DNA of 64,000 nucleotides from JAJUFS01 sp036381175 (GTDB lineage: Bacteria; Pseudomonadota; Gammaproteobacteria; Natronospirales; JAJUFS01), in assembly GCA_036381175.1 (NCBI GenBank), contig DASVDI010000021.1, positions 1 to 64,000 of the forward strand, read 5' to 3'. Positions 45,681 to 54,826 of the stretch are shown here, piece by piece (the stretch's first letter is position 1; each line of letters starts with the position of its first letter). Made by a program: the position numbers and the translations under genes. The notes under the pieces were generated by a model. It ran no database searches. It saw nothing but the letters and a program-made list of their open reading frames with translations, and was not told the origin of the DNA.

Positions 45681-46877
45681 GTGACCCAGGCTTTCATCCA
45701 GCACCTTCGCGACGAAATCACCACGCTGCGCGAGGCCGGCCTTTCCAAGGACGAGCGCGTCATCACCTCGCAGCAGCAGGCGGACATCGAAGTCGCGGGC
45801 GGCGAGCATGTGCTGAATTTCTGCGCGAACAATTATCTCGGGCTCGCGAATCATCCCGAGCTGATCGACGCGGGACAGGCCGCGCTGGATGAACACGGTT
45901 ACGGCATGGCGTCGGTGCGCTTCATCTGCGGCACGCAGGATGTGCACAAGGAACTGGAGGCGCGCATTTCGAAATTTCTTGGCATGCAGGAAACCATTCT
46001 TTATTCCTCGTGTTTTGATGCGAACTGCGGATTGTTCGAAACGTTGCTCGGCGAGGAAGACGCAGTCATTTCCGATGCGCTGAACCACGCATCGATCATC
46101 GACGGCGTTCGCCTGTGCAAGGCGAAGCGTTTCCGTTACGCAAATAACGACATGGCAGACCTCGAAGCGAAACTGAAGGACGCGAAGGACGCGCGCTTTC
46201 GCTTGATCGCGACTGACGGCGTATTTTCCATGGACGGTTATCTTGCGAACCTGCAAGTGATCTGCGATCTCGCGGACAAGTACGATGCGATGGTAATGGT
46301 TGATGACTCGCACGCGGTCGGTTTCATGGGCGCACGCGGGCGTGGCTCGCACGAACACTGCGGCGTGATGGATCGCGTCGATATCATCACCGGCACGCTC
46401 GGCAAGGCGCTGGGTGGTGCATCGGGCGGTTACACGTCATCGCGTCATCCGGAAATTGTTGAAATACTCCGCAACCGCTCCCGCCCCTATCTTTTCTCCA
46501 ACACGCTCGCACCGGTAATCACCGCCGCATCGATCAAGGTGCTGGACATGCTGGAAGGCGGCGCTGGCGATGCGCTGCGCGCAAAACTCTTTGACAACGC
46601 AAAGCGTTTCCGCGCCGGCATGGAGAAACTCGGCTTCGAACTGCTGCCGGGCGAACATTCCATCGTTCCCGTGATGCTTGGCGACGCGAAGCTCGCAAAG
46701 GAATTCGCGAACGAAATGCTGAAAGAAGGCGTTTACGTGATCGGCTTTTCGTTTCCCGTCGTGCCAAAAGACAAGGCGCGCATACGCACGCAGATGTCGG
46801 CGGCGCATGAAGCGGAACACATTGATCGCGCGATTGCGGCGTTCGAAAAAGTCGGCAAGCGCCTCGGCGTCATCTAG
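45681..46877 (+). CDS. kbl: 2-amino-3-ketobutyrate CoA ligase
   Basis: Kbl cleaves 2-amino-3-ketobutyrate with CoA to glycine and acetyl-CoA, the second step of threonine breakdown. It is an alpha-oxoamine synthase of 398 residues with NNYLGLANHPELIDAG, DALNHASIIDGVRLC, MVDDSHAVGFMG and the PLP lysine in GTLGKALGGASGGYT. It begins with GTG 45681, 6 bases from AGGAG. It is followed by tdh, its partner. Confidence 0.97.
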   Translation: MTQAFIQHLRDEITTLREAGLSKDERVITSQQQADIEVAGGEHVLNFCANNYLGLANHPELIDAGQAALDEHGYGMASVRFICGTQDVHKELEARISKFLGMQETILYSSCFDANCGLFETLLGEEDAVISDALNHASIIDGVRLCKAKRFRYANNDMADLEAKLKDAKDARFRLIATDGVFSMDGYLANLQVICDLADKYDAMVMVDDSHAVGFMGARGRGSHEHCGVMDRVDIITGTLGKALGGASGGYTSSRHPEIVEILRNRSRPYLFSNTLAPVITAASIKVLDMLEGGAGDALRAKLFDNAKRFRAGMEKLGFELLPGEHSIVPVMLGDAKLAKEFANEMLKEGVYVIGFSFPVVPKDKARIRTQMSAAHEAEHIDRAIAAFEKVGKRLGVI

Positions 46878-46949
46878 AAAGAAGCAAGGGCGGAGACTTC
46901 ACGACAGTATTTCTCCTGCCTTCTACTTATTCAAATTCGAGACAAGAAA

Positions 46950-47975
46950 ATGAAAGCACTCGTCAAGGCAAAATCGGAAGAAGGCATCTGGATGCAGGAT
47001 GTCGCGGAACCCGAACACGGTCCGAACGATCTGCTGATCCGCGTGAAGAAAACGGCGATCTGCGGCACCGACATTCATATCTACAACTGGGATGACTGGG
47101 CGCAGAAGACGATTCCCGTGCCGATGACGGTCGGGCATGAATTCGTCGGCGTGGTCGAAGCCGTCGGCAGCGAAGTGCAGGGTTACAAGGTGGGCGATCG
47201 CGTTTCGGGCGAAGGCCACATCACCTGCGGACATTGCCGGAACTGCCGCGCCGGCCAGCGCCACTTGTGTCCGAACACCGTCGGTGTCGGCGTGAATCGT
47301 CCCGGCTGTTTCGCAGAGCTGCTCGCGATTCCCGCCGTCAACGCCTTCAAGCTGCCGGATGATATTCCGGATGAAATCGCGGCGTTTCTTGATCCGCTCG
47401 GCAATGCTACGCACACCGCACTGTCGTTCGATCTCGTCGGCGAGGATGTGCTGATTACCGGCGCCGGTCCCATCGGCATCATGGCCGTCGCGATCGCACG
47501 GCATGCCGGGGCGCGTCACATCGTGATTACTGATGTGAATGATTACCGTCTTGAGCTTGCCACGCAGATGGGCGCGTCGCGCGCAGTGAACGTGCAGAAC
47601 GAAAAGCTTGAAAACGTGATCCGGGAACTCGGCATGACCGAAGGTTTCGATATCGGCATGGAAATGTCCGGCGTGCCATCGGCGTTCCGCGCGATGCTCG
47701 ACACCGCGCGCAACGGCGCGAAGATCGCGATGCTCGGCATTCCGCCGTCCGACATGGCCATCGACTGGAACAAGGTGATTTTCAAGGGACTGTTCATCAA
47801 GGGCATTTACGGTCGCGAGATGTTCGAGACCTGGTACAAGATGATCGCGATGCTGCAGAGCGGATTGAACGTTGCACCCGTGCTCACCCACGAAATGAAA
47901 GCCGATGCTTTCCAGAAAGGATTTGACGTAATGCGTTCGGGGAAATCCGGCAAGGTCGTGCTGGACTGGAGTTGA
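46950..47975 (+). CDS. tdh: L-threonine 3-dehydrogenase
   Basis: A zinc alcohol-dehydrogenase-family enzyme of 341 residues that makes 2-amino-3-ketobutyrate from threonine. Catalytic zinc: CGTDIHIYNWD and GHEFVG; structural zinc: CGHCRNCRAGQRHLC; NAD motif GAGPIGIMAVAIARHAG. With kbl it forms the threonine to glycine pathway, in the common kbl-tdh order. Confidence 0.97.
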   Translation: MKALVKAKSEEGIWMQDVAEPEHGPNDLLIRVKKTAICGTDIHIYNWDDWAQKTIPVPMTVGHEFVGVVEAVGSEVQGYKVGDRVSGEGHITCGHCRNCRAGQRHLCPNTVGVGVNRPGCFAELLAIPAVNAFKLPDDIPDEIAAFLDPLGNATHTALSFDLVGEDVLITGAGPIGIMAVAIARHAGARHIVITDVNDYRLELATQMGASRAVNVQNEKLENVIRELGMTEGFDIGMEMSGVPSAFRAMLDTARNGAKIAMLGIPPSDMAIDWNKVIFKGLFIKGIYGREMFETWYKMIAMLQSGLNVAPVLTHEMKADAFQKGFDVMRSGKSGKVVLDWS

Positions 47976-48010
47976 CGGCGTCTGCGTACGGCGATCGGGA
48001 GAAAAAAACG

Positions 48011-48052
48011 GCAATAGACAGGATTTACAGGATTTTTCAGGATCGACAGGAT
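48011..48052 (+). repeat. ACAGGAT repeat, unit 3
   Basis: GCAATAGACAGGATTTACAG then GATTTTTCAGGATCGACAGG and AT, in the tdh to M48 gap. It nearly repeats the left half of 21078-21174. Confidence 0.85.
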
Positions 48053-48093
48053 GGATAACGTTGCCTGAATGCTCTCGTTTCGGGAAGTCATCC

Positions 48094-49371
48094 ATGAAAA
48101 AACTGATCCCCGCATTTATCGCCGCGATCGCGATCGCCGTCATTACCGCCTGCGTGACAAACCCCGTCACCGGTGAACGCAATCTCGGCCTTGTTTCCAC
48201 CGCCCAGGAAATCCAGCTAGGCGAACAGAATTATCTCGCCACCCAGCAGATGCAAGGCGGCAGCTACGAGCTGGATCCGGAACTGACGCGCTACGTAAAT
48301 CGTGTCGGCCAGAAACTCGCCGCCGTCGCCGATCGTGAACTTCCCTACGAGTTTGTCGTACTCAACAACAGCGTGCCGAACGCCTGGGCGCTGCCGGGCG
48401 GCAAGATCGCGATCAATCGCGGCCTGCTGGTCGAACTCGAAAACGAAGCGGAGCTCGCCGCCGTGCTCGGGCATGAAATCGTGCACGCGGCGGCGCGGCA
48501 CAGCGCGCAGACCATGGAGCGCGGCATGCTGCTGCAGCTCGGCGTGCTTGCCGCGGGAATCGCCGCCAGCGACAGCGAGTACGCGAACCTCGCTGTCGGC
48601 GCCGGCATGCTCGGCGCGCAGATCATCAATTCGAAATACAGCCGCGAAGCGGAACTCGAAGCCGATCACTACGGCATGCAATACATGGTGGAAGCCGGCT
48701 ACGATCCCGACGCTGCCGTTTCCTTGCAGGAAACCTTTGTGCGACTTTCCGAAGGACGCAATCCCGGCTGGCTTGCCGGATTGTTCGCATCGCATCCGCC
48801 CTCCGAGGAACGCGTGGAGCGCAATCGCGCCTACGCCGCAAAACTTCCCGATACGGGCACACTCGACAAAAAACAATTCCAGCAGATGACCGCGCACATC
48901 GAAGAACTGCAACCGGCTTACAAGGCGTTCAACGAAGGCCGAAAAGCGCTGGCGGAAGGCAACGGCGAACTCGCGGAAAAGAAAGCACGCGAAGCGCTCG
49001 CGATCGAGCCGGAGGAAGCGAAGTTTCACGGGCTGCTCGGCCAGGCCGCAATTGCGCAACAGAGAAACGACGCGGCGCTGGAACATTTCAACAAGGCGAT
49101 TGAGCTCAATCCGCGTTACTTCGAATTCTATGTCTATCGCGGCTTGTTGCGTGAAGATGCCGGCAAGCTCGATGCCGCGCGCCAGGATTACCAGCAGGCG
49201 AACCAGTTATTGCCGACTGCGATCGCGCATGAAGGGCTTGGCGACATTGCCGCGAACCAGGGACAGTTGCAGTTGGCCGCGCAGCATTACCAGGTCGCCG
49301 CGCAATCCGATTCGGCAGTCGGTCAGCGTGCGGCGCAGAAACTGATGCAGCTTCAGCGAAGCGTTCGGTAA
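48094..49371 (+). CDS. Exported M48 metallopeptidase with TPR tail
   Basis: A lipoprotein signal ends VITAC. The M48 domain holds the zinc site LGHEIVHAAARH and downstream EAELEADHYGMQYMVEAGYD (third ligand Glu). The C-terminal third is TPR (AKFHGLLGQAAIAQQRNDAALEHFNKAIEL). The family resembles the BepA/LoiP group that handles outer-membrane protein quality. ATG 48094 (425 residues) is preferred; the frame from 48061 has no ribosome site. Confidence 0.9.
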   Translation: MKKLIPAFIAAIAIAVITACVTNPVTGERNLGLVSTAQEIQLGEQNYLATQQMQGGSYELDPELTRYVNRVGQKLAAVADRELPYEFVVLNNSVPNAWALPGGKIAINRGLLVELENEAELAAVLGHEIVHAAARHSAQTMERGMLLQLGVLAAGIAASDSEYANLAVGAGMLGAQIINSKYSREAELEADHYGMQYMVEAGYDPDAAVSLQETFVRLSEGRNPGWLAGLFASHPPSEERVERNRAYAAKLPDTGTLDKKQFQQMTAHIEELQPAYKAFNEGRKALAEGNGELAEKKAREALAIEPEEAKFHGLLGQAAIAQQRNDAALEHFNKAIELNPRYFEFYVYRGLLREDAGKLDAARQDYQQANQLLPTAIAHEGLGDIAANQGQLQLAAQHYQVAAQSDSAVGQRAAQKLMQLQRSVR

Positions 49372-50252
49372 CTCGCGCGCATCGCTCGCCACCCGCCGAA
49401 CTGGTAAAGAACCAGCCCCGTCATGATGCATGCCACGCCGAACCACACTTCGCGCGGCAAGTCTTCCGCGTTCAACCATTGTCCGAGCAACAACGCGGTG
49501 ACGGGCGTTATCAATGTCACCAGCGACAGCGAAACTGCGCTGATTCTTTTCAACAGCGAAAAATACAGCATGAAACCCAGCACCGAACCGGCGACGCCGA
49601 GATAGACGATCGCGAGCACTGCACGCAACGGAATTTCTGCAGGAATCGGCGCACCGATCAACCACCAGCTCGGCAGATAGAGTATCGCCGCGACAATGAC
49701 GCCGCCGGCTGTCATGGTGAGCGCGGACTGCTCGACGCCGTAACGTTTCAACACAACCATCGTGCCGTTCTGGATCGTCACGCCAATCAGCGCCGCGATC
49801 GTTCCCGGTATCGCCGCTGCGGACAACGATTCACCGCTGCCGAAAATAATCCAGAGACCGGCGATGCCGATGATCACGCCGACGATTCCGAGGCGCGTTA
49901 TCCGGTCACCCGGCAAAAGCCACTGCGACCAGAGCGCGGCGGCGAGCGGAGACAGGCCGAACAGCACGGCGATCAAACCCGATGGAATGAACTGCGCGGC
50001 CCAGTAGACCAGCATCATGCTGGCGTAGATGCCGAATCCCGCGACCAGCGATGCAATCATTCCACCGCGCGTGAACAACTCGCCGTGCCGCCGCCAGGCG
50101 ACGATCAGCGCGAACAAGGCGGATGCAACCAGCATTCTCGTCATCAACGAATAAAGAAAGCCCGCGCCCTGCGCACTCCATTGAATGGCGAGCGGCGTCG
50201 TGCTCCAGATGAGCACGACACCGAACCACGTCAGCAAGGCGCTGCGTTGCAT
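49353..50252 (-). CDS. EamA (DMT) family transporter
   Basis: A ten-helix drug/metabolite transporter of 299 residues with two EamA repeats: an N-terminal FGVVLIWSTTPLAIQWSA and a second in GTIAALIGVTIQNGTMVVLK. Probably an exporter of amino acids or other small molecules; substrate unknown. Its 3' end overlaps the M48 gene by 19 bases in convergent orientation. Confidence 0.88.
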   Translation of the reverse strand: MQRSALLTWFGVVLIWSTTPLAIQWSAQGAGFLYSLMTRMLVASALFALIVAWRRHGELFTRGGMIASLVAGFGIYASMMLVYWAAQFIPSGLIAVLFGLSPLAAALWSQWLLPGDRITRLGIVGVIIGIAGLWIIFGSGESLSAAAIPGTIAALIGVTIQNGTMVVLKRYGVEQSALTMTAGGVIVAAILYLPSWWLIGAPIPAEIPLRAVLAIVYLGVAGSVLGFMLYFSLLKRISAVSLSLVTLITPVTALLLGQWLNAEDLPREVWFGVACIMTGLVLYQFGGWRAMRASYRTLR

Positions 50253-50268
50253 GTGCGATTACGAATCG

Positions 50269-52125
50269 TCAGAACGGCAGATTGCAGAAGCACAGCGCGT
50301 ACACGCCGCGCGGATCATTGAAGTAATTCGCGCGTTCAAGCTCGGTTGCCAATTGGCGCACCAGCGGCAGGCGCATAACGCTCGTTTCGATACCATTCTG
50401 ATTTGCGAGGCGCGGCGCAACCGTCTGGAACATGTCGATCAACACGCGATCGAACACGCTCAAGACAGGTTCGCGCCAGACCACGACGTATTCATCAAGC
50501 GCGGCCAATTCTGCGGCGGCGTCAATCGCCTGGTCCAGGCCCCCGAGCGAATCGACCAGTCCGTTTTCCAGCGCGTCGCTTCCCGACCAGACGCGCCCGC
50601 GACCAACCTCGTCAACGGCACTGACTTCAAGACCGCGATGCACGGCAACTTCATTGATGAACACATCGTAGAGATGTTCCACCGATGCCTGCATCGCCTG
50701 CTTGATCTCGGGCCCCATGCTGCGATCCAGGCGGAACGCGCCCGAGATGGGCGTGGTGCCGACACCATCAGTAGTGATGCCGTACTTGTTCAAGGTGCCT
50801 TCGAAAGTCGGGAACATCGCGACCACGCCGATGGAACCGGTAATGGTTGTCGGTTGCGCCCAGATTTCATCCGCCGACATGGAAATCCAGTAACCGCCTG
50901 ACGCCGCAACCGCGCCCATGGAAACTACCAGCGGCTTGCCGGCAGCCTGCAACAATTCAAGCTCACGCTGGATGATTTCCGATGCGAACGCGCTGCCGCC
51001 GCCGGAATTCACGCGCAGCACGACGGCTGCCACGTTGTCGTTGTCACGCAGCTCGCGAATTTCCCGCACCATGCGTTCAGCCGCGATCACGCCCGGCGGC
51101 TGGTCGCCCGCAACGATCGGACCTTCCGCAACCAGCACTGCAACTTGCGATTGCGTGGCGGCGCGGATCTGTTTCTGCAGGCGCACCTGTTCAACGTACG
51201 GACGGTAATCGATGTGGCTGTAACCGACTCCGCCGTTGCCTTCACCGACCATCGCCGCAACGTGCATGTTCATTTCATCGCGCGGCATAAGTGCATCGAT
51301 CAGGCCGAAATCCACGGCCGCCTGCGCGAAGTTGCCATTGGCGTTGCCACCCAGCGATTGCACGTACATTTGCAGCGTGCCCTGCTCCAGTTCACGCGCC
51401 GCAATCACGCCGGCGCGATAGAAGCTCCACAGGTCTTCAAGGAATGCCTTGTTTGCGGCGCGCGCTTCATCGGACATGCCAGTGCGCGTGAACGGTTCGC
51501 CGTAGGATTTGTATTCGCCCGCATGAAACACGTTCCATTCGGCATCAAGGTAATCCAGCGCATTCTTGTAATAGTTGCGATAGATGCCGTAACCCGTGAC
51601 GAACACCACGCCCATCGGATGCATCAGTATTTCATCCGCATGCGCGGCGACGTAATACGGGCCTTGCGTGTAGCTGTCACCGACGGCGATCGTTTTCTTG
51701 CCGCTCGCGCGGAAACGTTCGACGGCCGCGGCAAGATCCTGGTACATCGCAGGCCCGCCGCCAAACAGGCTGTCGAGATCGAGCACGAGCGCGGCAATTC
51801 GATCGTCATTCGCAGCAGCGTCAATTGCCATGGTCAGGTCGCGCAAGCGCACTTGCGGGATGCCGTCACCAAGCGCTTCGTTGATCGCGCGCTCAACAGC
51901 TTCACCGCTGTATTCCTCGACCAGCATTCCCTCGGGCGCGACACGCAGCGCGCTGCCTTGGGCGATTTCCATCGGCTCCTGTTTTGCGAAAAGACCGGCC
52001 GCCGCCGCGAAGATCAGCAGCACGAACACCATGAACATGACGAAAAGAATATTGAGCACGATGCTGCGCGCGGTATCGAGCGCGGTCAGCATCTGGCGGA
52101 ACGGCGATTCGGTCTGGCGAGTCAT
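50269..52125 (-). CDS. sppA: Signal peptide peptidase SppA (67K type)
   Basis: An inner-membrane protease of 618 residues that degrades cleaved signal peptides. The N-terminal anchor is SIVLNILFVMFMVFVLLIFA. Two ClpP-like halves follow: the first with the catalytic Lys region (YKNALDYLDAEWNVFHAGEYKSY), the second with the Ser in NSGGGSAFASEIIQREL. The two-half form is the E. coli-type tetramer subunit. Confidence 0.95.
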   Translation of the reverse strand: MTRQTESPFRQMLTALDTARSIVLNILFVMFMVFVLLIFAAAAGLFAKQEPMEIAQGSALRVAPEGMLVEEYSGEAVERAINEALGDGIPQVRLRDLTMAIDAAANDDRIAALVLDLDSLFGGGPAMYQDLAAAVERFRASGKKTIAVGDSYTQGPYYVAAHADEILMHPMGVVFVTGYGIYRNYYKNALDYLDAEWNVFHAGEYKSYGEPFTRTGMSDEARAANKAFLEDLWSFYRAGVIAARELEQGTLQMYVQSLGGNANGNFAQAAVDFGLIDALMPRDEMNMHVAAMVGEGNGGVGYSHIDYRPYVEQVRLQKQIRAATQSQVAVLVAEGPIVAGDQPPGVIAAERMVREIRELRDNDNVAAVVLRVNSGGGSAFASEIIQRELELLQAAGKPLVVSMGAVAASGGYWISMSADEIWAQPTTITGSIGVVAMFPTFEGTLNKYGITTDGVGTTPISGAFRLDRSMGPEIKQAMQASVEHLYDVFINEVAVHRGLEVSAVDEVGRGRVWSGSDALENGLVDSLGGLDQAIDAAAELAALDEYVVVWREPVLSVFDRVLIDMFQTVAPRLANQNGIETSVMRLPLVRQLATELERANYFNDPRGVYALCFCNLPF

Positions 52126-52157
52126 TCAAAGATTTCCCTTGTTGTGAAACGAAGATA

Positions 52158-52183
52158 TGTGGGAGCGCGATCCGCGCGCGAAT
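52158..52183 (+). repeat. REP unit, diverged
   Basis: GTGGGAGCGCGATCCGCGCG then CGAATC. Same outline as the 43749 unit with a different stem. Confidence 0.75.
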
Positions 52184-53272
52184 CTATTTCCCGTAACTGA
52201 CGCGATAAATGACATCCGCGCTGTCATCGGAAACCAGCAACGCGCCGTCCGGCATCACGAGCACATCAACGGGCCGGCCCCAGTTGGACTGGCCCTGCAG
52301 CCAGCCGGATGCAAATGTTTCCACGGTAACGCCGGATTCCTTCTTCTCTGCGAACACCACGCGGTAACCGATTTTCTCAGAGCGATTCCATGAACCGTGC
52401 TCGGCAATGAACATCCCGCCGCGGTATTTTTCCGGAAACATCTCGCCATCATAAAAACGCATGCCGAGTGCGGCGACGTGCGGACCGAGCAGCGCAGCCG
52501 GCGCGACGTAATCCTCGCAATCGTGCCCCGCGCCGTATTCCGGATCGAGAATCGTTCCGGCATGGCAATACGGGTAACCGAAATGCTGACCTGCCTCGGT
52601 CGCGTGATTCAGTTCGTCATCCGGCTTGTTGTCGCCGAGCCAGTCGCGACCGTTATCGGTGAACCACAGATCGCCAGTAGCAGGATCCCAGTCGAAACCG
52701 ACAGTATTGCGAATACCGCGCGCAAAAATTTCCTTGCCGCTGCCATCGGGATTGATGCGCGTGATGACGGCGTAACCTTCTTCATCGCAGATATTGCACG
52801 GCGCGCCGATGGGCACGTACAACTTGCCGTCGGGCCCGAAGGCGATGAACTTCCAGCCGTGGTGTCCGTCGTCCGGGTAATCGTCGGTGACGACAACCGG
52901 TTTCGGCGGATTTTCGAGATGCGCATCGATGTCATCGAAACGCAGGATGCGACTGATTTCGGCAACGTAAAGATCGCCTTCATGCCAGGCAACACCATTC
53001 GGTGATTCCAGGCCGGATGCGATTTCGTAACGCTCATCCGCGCGACCGTCGCCGTCGCGATCGACGACTGCCCACACCTTGTCGCTGCCGCGATTGCCGA
53101 CATAAACAACGCCGGAATCCGACAAGGTCATCGAACGCGCGTTGGGCACTTCGGCGAAGACATTGATGGCGAAACCTGGCGGCAGTTGAATGTCGCCGGT
53201 CTGAACTTCAGCCGCGCCGCTGCTGCAGGCAGGCTGAACCAGCAAAAGCAGGAAGAAGACAATCTTTCGCAT
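52184..53272 (-). CDS. Exported PQQ-type sugar dehydrogenase (Gdh-like propeller)
   Basis: The signal peptide leads to ACSS (QPACSSG), possibly a lipoprotein. The protein matches the soluble aldose/sorbosone dehydrogenase branch of six-bladed propellers: LPPGFAINVFAEVPNARSMT, GHHGWKFIAFGPDGKLYVPI, FARGIRNTVGFDWDPATGDL, and WLQGQSNWGRPVDVLVMPDG. Many members have no proven PQQ activity, and some are simply periplasmic propellers. No PQQ genes are in the window. Confidence 0.85.
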   Translation of the reverse strand: MRKIVFFLLLLVQPACSSGAAEVQTGDIQLPPGFAINVFAEVPNARSMTLSDSGVVYVGNRGSDKVWAVVDRDGDGRADERYEIASGLESPNGVAWHEGDLYVAEISRILRFDDIDAHLENPPKPVVVTDDYPDDGHHGWKFIAFGPDGKLYVPIGAPCNICDEEGYAVITRINPDGSGKEIFARGIRNTVGFDWDPATGDLWFTDNGRDWLGDNKPDDELNHATEAGQHFGYPYCHAGTILDPEYGAGHDCEDYVAPAALLGPHVAALGMRFYDGEMFPEKYRGGMFIAEHGSWNRSEKIGYRVVFAEKKESGVTVETFASGWLQGQSNWGRPVDVLVMPDGALLVSDDSADVIYRVSYGK

Positions 53273-53363
53273 GGCGATGCCCCGCGACCGTGAAGTCCTC
53301 GAACATACCGGATTTATGCAAGCCGGCCAAATACGGTTTCATCCGCAAACCCGACAATAAGAT

Positions 53364-53391
53364 CAAAAAAAAGCGCCCGGGGACGGGCGCC
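53364..53391 (-). terminator. Terminator of the ahpC-ahpD unit
   Basis: On the minus strand GGCGCCCG, TCC, CCGGGCGC then TTTTTTTT. Strong. It is 60 bases after the ahpD stop. Confidence 0.95.
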
Positions 53392-53452
53392 AAGGGGGCA
53401 ATGCAAACCGGTTGGGGGAGACCGGTTCGCGGTGCGCTTGATCAGGGGGAGA

Positions 53453-54013
53453 TCAAGCGGCTTCCGCCTGGGAGGCGGATCCGGCGGCATCAACTTCAAT
53501 CGCGACGGCGGCGGCGTGCATGACCGCAGCAATACGCGCAGCACTCTGCACTGCTTCGGCGTCCAGGCCGCCCTTGCGCACGATTTTCTCGTGCGAGGCG
53601 ACGCAGGTGCCGCAGCCGTTGATTGCGGATACCGCAAGGCTCAACAGTTCAAAATCCACCTTGTCGATACCCGGATTGCCGATGACATTCATGCGCAATT
53701 TCGCGGGAAGCTTCGAATATTCCTCGTTCTCCACGAGATGCAGGAATCGGTAATAAATGTTGTTCATGCCCATGATCGCCGTAGCACCGCGCGCCGCTGC
53801 GATCTCGGCATCGTCGAGCACATCGAACGCGGCTTCTTCCACCGAGCTCGTGAGTTTCGCGTTGCGCGCGGCATACGCCGTTGCCAGCGCAAGCATCGCG
53901 ATCTGCTTTTCATTCAGACCCGGCGAGCCTGTGTCCTTCAGCACGCTCGAAAGATTCAACCGGATGTCCTTGGCGAAATCCGGCACGAGGTTCTTGATGT
54001 CGTCGATGTTCAT
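53453..54013 (-). CDS. ahpD: Alkyl hydroperoxidase AhpD family protein
   Basis: It keeps the CxxC redox pair and nearby His (AINGCGTCVASHEKIVRKGG) and the usual Glu upstream. AhpD reduces oxidised AhpC, often with lipoylated proteins as electron donors; the sucB and lpdA genes in this window are possible sources. ATG 54013, 186 residues. It is downstream of ahpC, with the structured repeat between them. Confidence 0.95.
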   Translation of the reverse strand: MNIDDIKNLVPDFAKDIRLNLSSVLKDTGSPGLNEKQIAMLALATAYAARNAKLTSSVEEAAFDVLDDAEIAAARGATAIMGMNNIYYRFLHLVENEEYSKLPAKLRMNVIGNPGIDKVDFELLSLAVSAINGCGTCVASHEKIVRKGGLDAEAVQSAARIAAVMHAAAVAIEVDAAGSASQAEAA

Positions 54014-54100
54014 TTCGTTCTTTCTCCTGCGCGGTTTGCGCCAGTTCAATTCTTTGCGCCGAAGGCGCGCGTTTTGATCCTGCTGAAATCCGCTGAAGCT

Positions 54101-54211
54101 GCGGATTTTGGTCGTGAGCTAGGCGCGGTGCCTTCCTACGCGCGGAGTTACCGTTCTGGTAATGAGCACGGAGGAAGGCGCCGCAACAACGCTCACGGGC
54201 AAAAGACGCGC
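54101..54211 (-). repeat. Structured dispersed repeat, copy 3 of 3 (downstream of ahpC)
   Basis: Outer stem CGTGAGC (54113-54119) with GCTCACG (54191-54197), inner GCGGTGCCTTCC with GGAAGGCGCCGC, a tip GTTACC/GGTAAT. The single-stranded words GTTGTTG, TGCTCAT and CGCCTAGC (minus sense) are the same as in copies 1 and 2, while all three stems have changed on both sides. The flank GCGTCTTTTGCC matches copy 1. Confidence 0.85.
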
Positions 54212-54217
54212 TTCGGA

Positions 54218-54760
54218 TCAGGCCGCATTCAACGTTTCTTCGCCCTGCTTCCAGTTGCACGGGCAAAGCTCGTCCGTCTGCAATGCGTCGAGCACACGCA
54301 GCACCTCATCCGGGTTACGGCCGACGTTCATGTCCGTCACCATGGAGAAGCGGATGATGCCGTCGGGATCCACGATGAAAGTCGCACGTTTCGCAACGCC
54401 TTCTTCCTCGTCGAGAATGCCGAGCGCCGAGGAGAGCTTGCGGTTCAGGTCGGAAATCAGCGGGAACGGCAGATCGCGCAGCTCTTCCTTCTGCTGGCGC
54501 CAGGCCACGTGCACGAATTCGTTGTCGACGCTGCCGCCGAGCACCTGCGCGTCGCGGTCCGCGAATTCGCCATTGAGCTTGCCGAACGCGGCAATCTCGG
54601 TCGGACAAACGAAGGTGAAATCCTTCGGGTAGAAGAACACGACCTTCCACTTGCCGGCATACGATTCGTGGGTCACGTCGATGAATGCGTCGTCGTCCAT
54701 CTTGTTGGAAACGGCCGCCTTGAGTTTGAACTCGGGAAACTTGTCACCTACTGTCAACAT
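54218..54760 (-). CDS. ahpC: Peroxiredoxin AhpC
   Basis: A 2-Cys peroxiredoxin of 180 residues. The peroxidatic Cys is in DFTFVCPTEIAAF and the resolving Cys in TDELCPCNW. ATG 54760 is preceded by GGAGGT; the frame from 54778 is not needed. It pairs with ahpD (not ahpF) as its reductant. Upstream lies an AT-rich region with OxyR-like half sites. Confidence 0.96.
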   Translation of the reverse strand: MLTVGDKFPEFKLKAAVSNKMDDDAFIDVTHESYAGKWKVVFFYPKDFTFVCPTEIAAFGKLNGEFADRDAQVLGGSVDNEFVHVAWRQQKEELRDLPFPLISDLNRKLSSALGILDEEEGVAKRATFIVDPDGIIRFSMVTDMNVGRNPDEVLRVLDALQTDELCPCNWKQGEETLNAA

Positions 54761-54826
54761 GCGAGTTACCTCCGTCATGAATGGTGCTTGTTGATTGACG
54801 GTGGCTATTGAAACGCAGCGGGCACG

